From Gemmatimonadota bacterium (GTDB taxonomy: Bacteria > Gemmatimonadota > Gemmatimonadetes > Gemmatimonadales > GWC2-71-9), in the NCBI GenBank assembly GCA_029862935.1, contig JAOTWK010000096.1, forward strand, positions 1-9,853: DNA of 9,853 nt, in the 5' to 3' direction. The notes under the pieces are model-generated. The model worked only from the letters and a program-made list of their open reading frames with translations. It was not told the origin of the DNA and searched no databases. Positions within the stretch are counted from its first letter, which is position 1. Each line of letters opens with the position of its first letter. Below are positions 1 through 6,856 of this stretch, in pieces. The translations under genes were made by a program, and so were the position numbers.

Positions 1-392
1 TCGATGTGCTCTTGCCCGCCGCCACAGAGAATGCGATTACCCGAAAGAATGCCGGTGATATCCGAGCCAAGGTCATCTGCGAGGGCGCGAACGGCCCCAC
101 CACGGCGGGCGCCGACCGCATTCTCGAGGAGAACGGTGTGTTCGTGGTCCCCGACATCTTGGCCAATGCGGGAGGGGTGACCGTCAGCTACTTCGAGTGG
201 GCGCAGGACAGGATGGGCTACTTCTGGGACGAGGGTATGGTGAACGATCGGCTCGAAGGGATCATCACTCGCGCCTTCAACGACGTCAGCGCCCTGGCAG
301 AGCGTTACAGAGTCAACATGCGAGTCGCGGCGTACATGCTCGCCATGGAGCGGGTCGCGGCGGTGCATCGACTTCGCGGCCTCTATGCCTGA
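1..392 (+). CDS. gdhA: Glutamate dehydrogenase, C-terminal part (5' end outside window)
   Basis: Partial gene: reading starts in frame at base 3, and about 129 C-terminal residues remain before TGA at 390-392. The enzyme interconverts glutamate with 2-oxoglutarate and ammonia in the cytoplasm using NAD(P). The visible part is the end of the nucleotide-binding domain and the C-terminal helices of the Glu/Leu/Phe/Val dehydrogenase family. Diagnostic stretches are [13 protein letters not shown] at the start, CEGANGPTT, then [17 protein letters not shown], and a closing [20 protein letters not shown] helix, all in family order. The pattern fits glutamate dehydrogenase better than leucine or phenylalanine dehydrogenase. 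The substrate-binding N-terminal domain is not visible, so NAD versus NADP preference cannot be judged. The stop codon shares one base with the rlmH start. Confidence 0.93.
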   Translation, partial: DVLLPAATENAITRKNAGDIRAKVICEGANGPTTAGADRILEENGVFVVPDILANAGGVTVSYFEWAQDRMGYFWDEGMVNDRLEGIITRAFNDVSALAERYRVNMRVAAYMLAMERVAAVHRLRGLYA

Positions 393-868
393 TGCGGCTA
401 CGTGTGTTCGCGGTCGGCCGGCTCAGGGAACCCTCAATTCGTGACGTGTGTGAAGACTACACCCAACGCATCCAACGGTACCTGAGCTTCGAGGTCCGTG
501 AAGTACGAGAAGCGGGGCACTCCGATCGTGATGCCGCTGAAGCACGACGTGTCGAGGCAACCGCACTGTTGCGCGCCGTGCCGTCTGGACACAAGGTCGT
601 GGCTCTCACGCGAACGGGGACCGCGCTCACGAGCGAAGAGGTCGCAGCGCTGTTGGCCAGCTGGCAACGAGAGCAGCGGGATGTCGCGATCGTGGTCGGA
701 GGAGCGCACGGGCTTGATCGCTCGGTCTTGGACACCGCCGACGACTCTTTGAGCTTGTCACCCATGACACTGCCTCATGAGCTCGCCCGGCTCGTGTTGT
801 TCGAACAGCTCTATCGAGCGTGCACGATCCTCCGTGGGGAACCGTACCACAAGGGCGGTGGGGAATGA
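392..868 (+). CDS. rlmH: 23S rRNA (pseudouridine-1915-N3)-methyltransferase RlmH
   Basis: 158 residues, close to the 155 of E. coli RlmH. The family methylates N3 of pseudouridine 1915 in helix 69 of 23S rRNA on assembled 70S ribosomes, using SAM. It is a minimal SPOUT (trefoil-knot) enzyme that works as a homodimer. The knot is recognisable: IVVGGAHGLD at residues 100-109 is the glycine-rich SAM loop, LSLSPMTLPHELAR at 120-133 is the second knot segment, and the chain ends in the family's PYHK sequence followed by GGGE. The frame is open upstream to 197, but ATG at 392 is chosen because it gives the family N-terminus ([11 protein letters not shown]). It overlaps the gdhA stop by one base, and no Shine-Dalgarno is evident, so translational coupling to gdhA is likely. 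All key motifs look intact. Confidence 0.95.
   Translation: MRLRVFAVGRLREPSIRDVCEDYTQRIQRYLSFEVREVREAGHSDRDAAEARRVEATALLRAVPSGHKVVALTRTGTALTSEEVAALLASWQREQRDVAIVVGGAHGLDRSVLDTADDSLSLSPMTLPHELARLVLFEQLYRACTILRGEPYHKGGGE
851..855 (+). promoter_or_regulatory. Ribosome binding site for the methyltransferase
   Basis: AAGGG lies inside the 3' end of rlmH, about nine bases before the ATG at 865. It supports that start over an in-frame upstream ATG at 820, which would add 15 residues lying within rlmH. Confidence 0.55.
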
Positions 869-1590
869 CTGAGTGGTTCGAGCAGTGGTTTGGCGAGGAA
901 TACCTGCATCTCTATCCCCATCGAGACGATGAAGACGCTGCGAACCTGACGGCGCTCATCTCCCGTCACGTTTCGCTGGACGGGTGCCGTATACTCGACT
1001 TGGCATGCGGACCCGGACGCCACGCAACACATTTCTATGCGCGCGGGGCCGACGTTGTGGGATTCGATCTGTCGATGCCTCTTCTCAGCCTGGCAAAGCA
1101 TCGCAACGGCGCCGCGCGGCCGGTGCTCGTGCGAGGAGACATGCGGCGTCTGCCATTCCGTGACAGGGCATTCGACGTGGTCGTGAATCTGTTCACGAGC
1201 TTCGGGTACTTCGCGGATGACGAGCAACACGCCGTTGTCGTGCAGCGCGCTGCTGCGGCCCTGCGGCCGGGCGGCTGTTTCGTGCTGGACTACTTGAACG
1301 CGTCTACGGTCCGCACATCACTCGTGCCCTGCGAGGAGACCCGAGTTGGTGAGCGGCTGGTTTCGGTGAAGCGGAGAATCACGGACGATGACCGATATGT
1401 CGTCAAGGAGATCCATCTCGCCGATCAAGGACGGAGCTTCGTGGAGCGTGTTCGCCTGTTCACACCTGGTGATCTCGAGCACTTGCTCGCGGCTACGGGC
1501 CTCGTCGTGCATCATCGGTTCGGTGACTACGGCGGTGGGGAGCTGACGGTCTCGTCGCCCCGCGCCATACTCTTTGCGGTGAAAACGTGA
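865..1590 (+). CDS. Class I SAM-dependent methyltransferase, candidate bacillithiol N-methyltransferase
   Basis: 241 residues with a Rossmann-type methyltransferase fold. Motif I is ILDLACGPGR at residues 43-52 (SAM glycine loop). The acidic residue after strand beta2 is D68 in VVGFDLS. GDMRRLPF contains D92, the likely adenine-side contact, and AALRPGGCFVLDYLN is the post-motif loop. The N-terminus, WFEQWFGEEYLHLYPHRDDE, is a distinctive lid typical of one soluble subfamily of small-molecule methyltransferases. The C-terminal half is a beta-rich extension (EIHLADQGRSFVERVRLF). The ATG overlaps the rlmH stop (ATGA), and the stop overlaps the bshC GTG start (GTGA). What is known: Chlorobaculum tepidum methylates bacillithiol on the cysteine nitrogen with a SAM enzyme. 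What I infer: coupling to bshC makes this a candidate for the same step. The substrate cannot be read from the sequence; another small molecule is possible. Confidence 0.85.
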   Translation: MTEWFEQWFGEEYLHLYPHRDDEDAANLTALISRHVSLDGCRILDLACGPGRHATHFYARGADVVGFDLSMPLLSLAKHRNGAARPVLVRGDMRRLPFRDRAFDVVVNLFTSFGYFADDEQHAVVVQRAAAALRPGGCFVLDYLNASTVRTSLVPCEETRVGERLVSVKRRITDDDRYVVKEIHLADQGRSFVERVRLFTPGDLEHLLAATGLVVHHRFGDYGGGELTVSSPRAILFAVKT

Positions 1591-3125
1591 GCCTGGTACT
1601 TCAGTCGACCCCGTTGGGCCCGACCGACCGTCTTGACCTCGGGCCGCTGGTGGAGCGGGCTCGCGCGGTGGATCCCTCACTTCGGAGTGCGTTCGTCGCG
1701 TACGATGAGGGACAGCGGCATCTGGACCACCTGTTCGACGGGGACGCTCTCTGCATCACCACTGGACAGCAACCGGGCATGTTTCTGGGTCCGCTGTTTA
1801 CGGTGTACAAGGCGCTGACCGCAGTGGCGCTCGCGCGGGCCTGCGCCGATACGCTCGGTCGAGCAGTCACGCCGGTCTTCTGGGTTGCTGGAGACGACCA
1901 CGACTTCGCCGAAGCCAATCATCTCTACTCCCTCAGTCCGGTCAACACGGTCGAGCGGCTCGTGCTCCGGGAACGGTCGCACGATGCGCCGTCGCTTCCG
2001 CTTTATCGCGAACGGTTGGGCTCCGACGTCGATGCCGTTCTCGCGCAATTGATCGAGCACACTCACGAGACGGAGTTCCGCTCGAACATTCTCGGCTGGC
2101 TATCTCGCCACTATCACGCAGAAAACGACATGGCCACGGCGTTTGCTGGAGCGCTGGCCGAGCTGCTCGGACCTCACGGGCTTGTCGTGTTCCGTCCAAC
2201 CCACTCGGCCGCCAAGCGGGCCATGGCGCCGCATCTCTTGAAGGTTCTCGCATCCGCCACATCCGTCGACGACGCCCTCGTGGCACGCGCGGCCGCGCTC
2301 GAGGCAGAGGGACGAGGTGCGCCGGTGCCAGTCGGGGATCGCGCCACGCCCGTGTTGATCGAGGCAGCACTCGGTCGCGATCGACTCGTGGGCGACAAAG
2401 ACCCATTCGTCGCTCGGCGCTCGCAGGAAGCATGGACCCTAGCACAGCTCGAGACGATGGCGCGCGAAGACCCGGAACGCCTGTCCCCCAACGTGCTGCT
2501 CCGACCGGCGATCGAGACAGCACTGTTTCCGACGCTGGCGTATGTGGCGGGCCCCGGTGAGCTTGCCTATCTGCCCCAGTGCGTCCCACTCTATCACCAC
2601 CTGGACCTCGATCCACAACGCCCCGTGGCACGCTGGTCAGGCCGGATCATCGAGACGAAAGTGGCGAGAGTGCTGAACAAGTACTCGCTCGCTGTCGACG
2701 ACCTGGCGGCGCCTGAAGGCAAGCTGGAAGCGCAGTTGGTCAAGGGTGATATGCCGGACGACGCCACCGCCGCGCTCTTGGCGCTCCGGGACGTTGCTGC
2801 GCGCGAGTATCCGCGACTCCAAAATGCTGCGGCAAGTGTCGACCCGACGCTCAAGAAATCGGTGCAGTCCGCGCTGAACACGACTCTGTCAGCACTCACC
2901 GACGTGGAAAAGCGCCTCACGGCACATCTCAAGAAACAAAACGACATCGTGGTGCAACAGGTCGCCAAGGCCCGCCACAATCTCTTTCCCCTCGGCCGTT
3001 CACAGGAGCGCGTGTTCAGCGTGGTGCCATATCTCATTCGCCACGGACCGGGCCTCCTCGATGCCATCCTCGCTGAAGTGTCGACCGCTCTCCCACCGCT
3101 CGACGCACCGACGCGCAGGGCGTAA
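1587..3125 (+). CDS. bshC: Putative cysteine ligase BshC (bacillithiol biosynthesis)
   Basis: 512 residues, in the usual range for BshC. It is the last enzyme of bacillithiol synthesis, thought to join cysteine to glucosaminyl-malate in the cytoplasm. Diagnostic motifs are TGQQPGMFLGPLFTVYKALT from residue 59, forming the nucleotide-binding-like loop, and FWVAGDDHDFAEANHL from residue 98, with H105 in the HIGH-like position. A helical, charged region at roughly residues 400-470 (DPTLKKSVQSALNTTLSAL onward) is the coiled coil that mediates dimerisation in this family. NLFPLGRSQERVFSVVPYL is the conserved C-terminal signature. The start is GTG at 1587, overlapping the methyltransferase stop; a GGTG at 1578-1581 is a weak ribosome site. 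bshA and bshB are not in the window, so they must lie elsewhere if the pathway is complete. Confidence 0.95.
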   Translation: MSLVLQSTPLGPTDRLDLGPLVERARAVDPSLRSAFVAYDEGQRHLDHLFDGDALCITTGQQPGMFLGPLFTVYKALTAVALARACADTLGRAVTPVFWVAGDDHDFAEANHLYSLSPVNTVERLVLRERSHDAPSLPLYRERLGSDVDAVLAQLIEHTHETEFRSNILGWLSRHYHAENDMATAFAGALAELLGPHGLVVFRPTHSAAKRAMAPHLLKVLASATSVDDALVARAAALEAEGRGAPVPVGDRATPVLIEAALGRDRLVGDKDPFVARRSQEAWTLAQLETMAREDPERLSPNVLLRPAIETALFPTLAYVAGPGELAYLPQCVPLYHHLDLDPQRPVARWSGRIIETKVARVLNKYSLAVDDLAAPEGKLEAQLVKGDMPDDATAALLALRDVAAREYPRLQNAAASVDPTLKKSVQSALNTTLSALTDVEKRLTAHLKKQNDIVVQQVAKARHNLFPLGRSQERVFSVVPYLIRHGPGLLDAILAEVSTALPPLDAPTRRA

Positions 3126-3133
3126 GACGACAC

Positions 3134-3427
3134 ATGCTCTGGGCCTTTGCATTTGCCATTCTGCTCGTCGCGCTGCTCATCCCGATCCTCGCCGTGCTCT
3201 TCGACGCTCCGGCGTTCCGACGGCGCAGCTCGAGCCGCCTCGGCAGGTCACCACAGAGCGACGAATACGAGCTGCTCGCGCGGCGTCTCGCCACGGTCGA
3301 GGACGAGCTGGATGACGTGTCACATGCTGTGCGGGAGCTGCAAGACGAGGTGATGGTCCTGCAACGGCTGTTGGAGGCCAGCAACGCGTCGGACGTTTCG
3401 AAGCGCCTGCCCCCCACGCGAAGCTAG
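3134..3427 (+). CDS. Small membrane-anchored coiled-coil protein, function unknown
   Basis: 97 residues; I do not recognise a named family. Residues 2-23 (LWAFAFAILLVALLIPILAV and the next two) form one hydrophobic helix with no clear cleavage site, so it is probably a membrane anchor. A basic Arg/Ser linker follows at 28-38, which by the positive-inside rule puts the C-terminal part in the cytoplasm. Residues 48-80 form an unusually regular coiled coil: hydrophobics at 48, 52, 55, 59, 62, 66, 69, 73, 76 and 80 alternate spacings of three and four. The tail is polar. This layout resembles PspB of the phage-shock system, but only in architecture. It sits 8 bases after bshC and 6 before murJ, so a role at the inner membrane near cell-wall synthesis is possible. 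It ends in tandem TAG codons (3425-3430). The ribosome site is weak. Confidence 0.72.
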   Translation: MLWAFAFAILLVALLIPILAVLFDAPAFRRRSSSRLGRSPQSDEYELLARRLATVEDELDDVSHAVRELQDEVMVLQRLLEASNASDVSKRLPPTRS

Positions 3428-3433
3428 TAGATC

Positions 3434-4972
3434 ATGACGCAATCCACCGGACGGCTCGCCACACACGTGGGCGCCGGCATTCTCGTCACTCGGATTCTCG
3501 GGTTCGTGCGGGAACGGGTGTTTGCCCACTACTTCGGGGATGGACCCGCCGCCGATGCGTTTCGGGCCGCGCTCAGAATTCCCAACGTGATCCGGAACCT
3601 GTTGGGTGAGGGCACCCTTTCGGCGTCCTTCATTCCCGTGTACGCCGGCATGATCGAGCGCGGGGAAACGGAGGACGCGCGGCGTCTGGCTGGAGTCATT
3701 GCCTCGCTGTTGGTCGTTGTCACGGCGGTCGCGGCGCTCGCCGGCATCGTGCTCGCGCCCATCATCACCGACGTCGTGGCCATCGGTTTTTCCGGCGTGC
3801 GCCGAGAGCTGACCATCACGCTCGTCGAAATCATGTTCCCCATGTCGGGAGTCATGATCCTCTCTGCCTGGTGCCTGGGTGTCCTCAACACGCACCGACG
3901 GTTCTTCCTCGCGTATGCGGCGCCGGCGGTCTGGAACATCGTGCAGATCGCGACCCTCCTGGTTCTCGGTGGTGTGCTGCTCGAACTGCGTTTGATCGTG
4001 GCACTTGCATGGGGCGCCCTCGTCGGCAGCGTGCTCCAAGTGTTGATACAGCTTCCCACCACGCTGCGTGCGGTAGGTGGAATCCGATGGCGGCTCTCCT
4101 TGGCGACGCGCGGCGTCCGCAACGTGATCCGGGCCTGGGTACCAGTCGTGTTTGGCGCCGGCGCCTATCAGATCTCGAGCATCATCGACACCCAACTTGC
4201 GTCACTCCTGGCCACCGGGGCGGTGGCGATCCTCGGATACGCGCAGCTCGTCGCCCTCTTACCGGTATCGCTGTTCGGCGTGAGCGTCGCCGCAGTGGCC
4301 TTGCCCGAACTGAGCCGTGATGTCGCCGCCAATGATGCCGACGCGCTGCGGGTGAAACTCGCGGTTGGGACGAGACGCATTGCGTTCTTTGTGCTTCCTG
4401 CCGCCGTCGCGTTCGCTGCGCTGTCGCAGGAGATCATCGCGGGTCTCTTCCAGACCGGCGCGTTTGGCCCCACACAATCGGCCATTGCCGGCGGGGTACT
4501 CGCCGCCTACGCGATCGGCATTCCGCCACAGGCCACCATCAAGCTGTTTGCCTCAGGCCACTACGCGCACGGCGATACGCGGACGCCCGTGCGCATCGCG
4601 ATCGCTTCGGTCATCGTGTCAGCGATATCCGCTTACCTGCTCATGCAGCGATTCGGCCCGGCGGGAATCGCCCTGGGGGCGGCAATCGGGGCCTACCTGA
4701 ACATGGGTCTCAACTTCGCCACATTGGGTCGAAAACTCGGACGGATCCTCGGGCGGGATCAGCTGCGGCCGATCGTCGCCTCCGTCATCGCGACGATCCC
4801 CGCTGCATTCGCAGGAACCGTCGCGGCGGGAACGCTCGGGACAGCGCCTCCCTGGACCTCGGCAGCCGCTGGGCTCCTGACCTTCGCTCTCGTGTACGGA
4901 GCCATCGTGTTGGCCGTCCGACATCCCGAGGCGCTCGGGCTCGTGCGACGTGGGGCCATCCGCCGACCATAA
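3434..4972 (+). CDS. murJ: Lipid II flippase MurJ (MviN, MOP superfamily)
   Basis: 512 residues, matching E. coli MurJ (511). It moves undecaprenyl-pyrophosphate-linked disaccharide-pentapeptide (lipid II) from the inner to the outer face of the cytoplasmic membrane for peptidoglycan assembly. The N-terminal signature is clear: TRILGFVRERVFAHYFGDG, then AADAFRAALRIPNVIRNLLG and EGTLSASFIPVYAGM. Conserved charged residues of the central cavity are present at R20, R26, D41, R54 and E59. The rest is a series of hydrophobic helices consistent with about 14 membrane spans, with the second MOP half beginning near the VPVVFGAGAYQISSIIDTQL stretch and ELSRD conserved after it. ATG at 3434 comes six bases after the preceding stop, with no strong Shine-Dalgarno. 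It is probably essential and co-transcribed with its neighbours. Nothing is missing or broken. Confidence 0.96.
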   Translation: MTQSTGRLATHVGAGILVTRILGFVRERVFAHYFGDGPAADAFRAALRIPNVIRNLLGEGTLSASFIPVYAGMIERGETEDARRLAGVIASLLVVVTAVAALAGIVLAPIITDVVAIGFSGVRRELTITLVEIMFPMSGVMILSAWCLGVLNTHRRFFLAYAAPAVWNIVQIATLLVLGGVLLELRLIVALAWGALVGSVLQVLIQLPTTLRAVGGIRWRLSLATRGVRNVIRAWVPVVFGAGAYQISSIIDTQLASLLATGAVAILGYAQLVALLPVSLFGVSVAAVALPELSRDVAANDADALRVKLAVGTRRIAFFVLPAAVAFAALSQEIIAGLFQTGAFGPTQSAIAGGVLAAYAIGIPPQATIKLFASGHYAHGDTRTPVRIAIASVIVSAISAYLLMQRFGPAGIALGAAIGAYLNMGLNFATLGRKLGRILGRDQLRPIVASVIATIPAAFAGTVAAGTLGTAPPWTSAAAGLLTFALVYGAIVLAVRHPEALGLVRRGAIRRP

Positions 4973-4997
4973 GTGCCGGCAAAGGCGCGCACCACTT

Positions 4998-5018
4998 CTG
5001 TTACTTTTCGAGTAATGG
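4998..5018 (+). promoter_or_regulatory. Possible hairpin covering the uvrC start codon
   Basis: Bases 4998-5005 (CTGTTACT) can pair with 5011-5018 (AGTAATGG) around a five-base loop TTTCG. This gives eight pairs, two of them G-U. The downstream arm contains the ATG at 5015-5017. The stretch is AT-rich for this genome and sits in the longest gap of the window. It could limit uvrC initiation, but a stem this short may arise by chance; no U-tract follows, so it is not a terminator. Confidence 0.25.
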
Positions 5019-6856
5019 CCAACCAGCCGCCCGACCGGATTGCAAAGAAGCTGGCGTCACTGCCGGACGACCCCGGCGTCTACATGTGGAAGAACGAAAA
5101 GGGCGAAGTGCTGTACGTCGGCAAGGCCAAGCGGCTGCGCCAGCGCGTGCGGAGCTACTTTACCGCCGATCACGCGTCCTCCCCCAAGCAGCGCATGTTG
5201 GTCCGGCTCATCGACGATCTCGACACTTTCGTCGTGCCCTCCGAATCGCAGGCATTGCTGCTCGAGAACAACCTGATCAAGGAGTACCGCCCGCGCTTCA
5301 ACGTGCAGCTGCGCGACGACAAGAGCTATCCACGAATCGCCGTCACCCTGGCCGACCCGTTCCCGCGGGTGCTCGTGGTGCGACGGCTCAACATCAAGGG
5401 GGCACGCTATTTCGGTCCGTACACGGACGTCGGTGTCCTGCGACGAACGTTGCGCATCATTCGCCGGATCTTCACCGTCAGGTCGTGCCACTACGACTTG
5501 CCGCGCGACGCACCCGAACGCCCCTGTTTGGACTACCACATCCAGCGCTGCCACGCTCCCTGCGTCGGGTTGCAGGACGAAGCGTCCTACCGCTCGATGA
5601 TTGATGATGTCATCACGTTTCTCGAGGGCAAGACGGTCGATGTGCGCGCGCGCCTGAGAGCGCGCATGGACGCTGCGTCGGCGAAGCTCGATTTCGAGCG
5701 CGCCGCCGAGATACGCGATGCCCTTACCTGGTTGACCCAACTCGAGGCCCCGCAGACCGTCGAAGTCGTCGGAAGCCGCGATGCCGACGCCGTGGGCTTC
5801 GCACGGGACGGCGACGACGCGATCGGCGTCGTGCTCCAGATTCGCCGCGGCAAGCTGGTGGCCATGGCACAACGGTTTTTTCAGAACCTGAGTGAGGCTT
5901 CAGATGCGGAGATCTTGAGCCGCTTTCTCGTGCAACACTACCTGCTCATGGGCGGTCGCACTCGCCGCACCGTGCTGCCCTTCGTTCCGGAGGATCTCGA
6001 GGCGTTGCATGAGCTCGCAGCGGAATCGACCTGGGTCGTGCCCAAGCGCGGTGCCAATCAGCGCCTGGTCGCGCTGGCGGATCAGAATGCGCGCCACCTG
6101 CTGGAGAGCTTCAAGATCGAGTCGTTCGAGACTGATGAGCGCGCGGAAGACCCGGTCTACGCCCTGGGGCGTGACCTGGGACTCACGGTAGTACCACGCA
6201 GCTTCGTGTGCATCGACGTGTCCACCAATCAAGGGCGTGACACCGTGGGCTCCCTCGTGTGGTTCGAGGCAGGGCGTCCCAAAAAGAGCGAGTATCGCCG
6301 GTATCGTATTAGGGGTGAGGAGGGGCAGGAGGAGCAAGGGGGGCAGGATGAGCGGCCGGACGATTATGCCGCGATCCACGAGGTGGTCACGCGCTTCCTG
6401 CGCCGCAGACTCGATGAAGACAAGCCGCTGCCGGACCTCATCGTGATCGATGGCGGCAAGGGACAGCTGAGCGCAGCGCAAGCGGCTCTCGACGCGTTGG
6501 AGCACTCGGACCTGCCACTTGCGAGCCTGGCGAAGCGGGAGGAAGAAATCTTCATTCGTGATCGCCAACGCAGCATCAAGCTGGCGCCGCGCTCACCGTC
6601 TCTCCGTCTGGTGCAGCGTGCCCGCGACGAGGCCCACCGATTCGCCGTGACCTACAGCCGGAAGCGCCGCACCGATCGTACGGTCACGTCGGAGCTGCTC
6701 GCGATTCCTGGGGTCGGCGACGCCCGTCGACGGCAGTTGCTCGAGGCGTTCGGCAGCCTTGCAGGCGTTCGTCTCGCGACACCAGAAGAGATTGCTGCAC
6801 TGCCTGGCTTCTCACTCAAACTCGCGTACCGAATCTTGGAGCATGTAAAGACATGA
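5015..6856 (+). CDS. uvrC: UvrABC excinuclease subunit C
   Basis: 613 residues, the normal UvrC size. In nucleotide excision repair it makes both incisions around a lesion marked by UvrA and UvrB. Domains in order: GIY-YIG nuclease for the 3' cut (GVY 21-23, YVG 34-36, metal-binding E84); a four-cysteine cluster C158, C171, C179, C183, matching the Fe-S ligands of E. coli UvrC; the UvrB-contacting UVR motif around 207-238; the RNase H-like nuclease for the 5' cut, with D401, D479 and H541 at the E. coli D399, D466 and H538 positions; and a tandem helix-hairpin-helix from about 565 to the end (IPGVGDARRRQLLEAFG). A polar Gly/Glu/Gln insert lies at 433-447. ATG at 5015 is chosen because MANQPPDRIAKKL leads into the domain at the usual distance. 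An in-frame GTG at 4973, directly after the murJ stop, would add 14 residues. The stop overlaps thrC (ATGA). Confidence 0.96.
   Translation: MANQPPDRIAKKLASLPDDPGVYMWKNEKGEVLYVGKAKRLRQRVRSYFTADHASSPKQRMLVRLIDDLDTFVVPSESQALLLENNLIKEYRPRFNVQLRDDKSYPRIAVTLADPFPRVLVVRRLNIKGARYFGPYTDVGVLRRTLRIIRRIFTVRSCHYDLPRDAPERPCLDYHIQRCHAPCVGLQDEASYRSMIDDVITFLEGKTVDVRARLRARMDAASAKLDFERAAEIRDALTWLTQLEAPQTVEVVGSRDADAVGFARDGDDAIGVVLQIRRGKLVAMAQRFFQNLSEASDAEILSRFLVQHYLLMGGRTRRTVLPFVPEDLEALHELAAESTWVVPKRGANQRLVALADQNARHLLESFKIESFETDERAEDPVYALGRDLGLTVVPRSFVCIDVSTNQGRDTVGSLVWFEAGRPKKSEYRRYRIRGEEGQEEQGGQDERPDDYAAIHEVVTRFLRRRLDEDKPLPDLIVIDGGKGQLSAAQAALDALEHSDLPLASLAKREEEIFIRDRQRSIKLAPRSPSLRLVQRARDEAHRFAVTYSRKRRTDRTVTSELLAIPGVGDARRRQLLEAFGSLAGVRLATPEEIAALPGFSLKLAYRILEHVKT
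6322..6348 (+). repeat. Short direct repeat in a purine tract inside uvrC
   Basis: GGGGCAGGA occurs at 6322-6330 and again at 6340-6348, exactly 18 bases apart, so the reading frame is kept. It lies within an almost all-purine tract at about 6311-6358 that encodes the Gly/Glu/Gln-rich insert of UvrC. Replication slippage is a plausible origin. Confidence 0.6.

Noticed and set aside
197..391. Upstream extension of rlmH starting at 197
   Set aside because: The extra 65 residues lie in a different frame inside gdhA and do not resemble RlmH. The ATG at 392 gives the family N-terminus.
1942..2631. Minus-strand open frame of 229 codons inside bshC
   Set aside because: The product is Arg/Pro/Ala-rich with no motif, and lies fully within bshC, whose signatures are on the plus strand.
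3320..4195. Long open frame on the minus strand (291 codons) opposite murJ and the small protein
   Set aside because: It runs antisense to a clear MurJ, gives a charged low-complexity product rich in Asp, Arg, His and Gly, and has no recognisable motif. This is typical of a shadow frame in GC-rich DNA.
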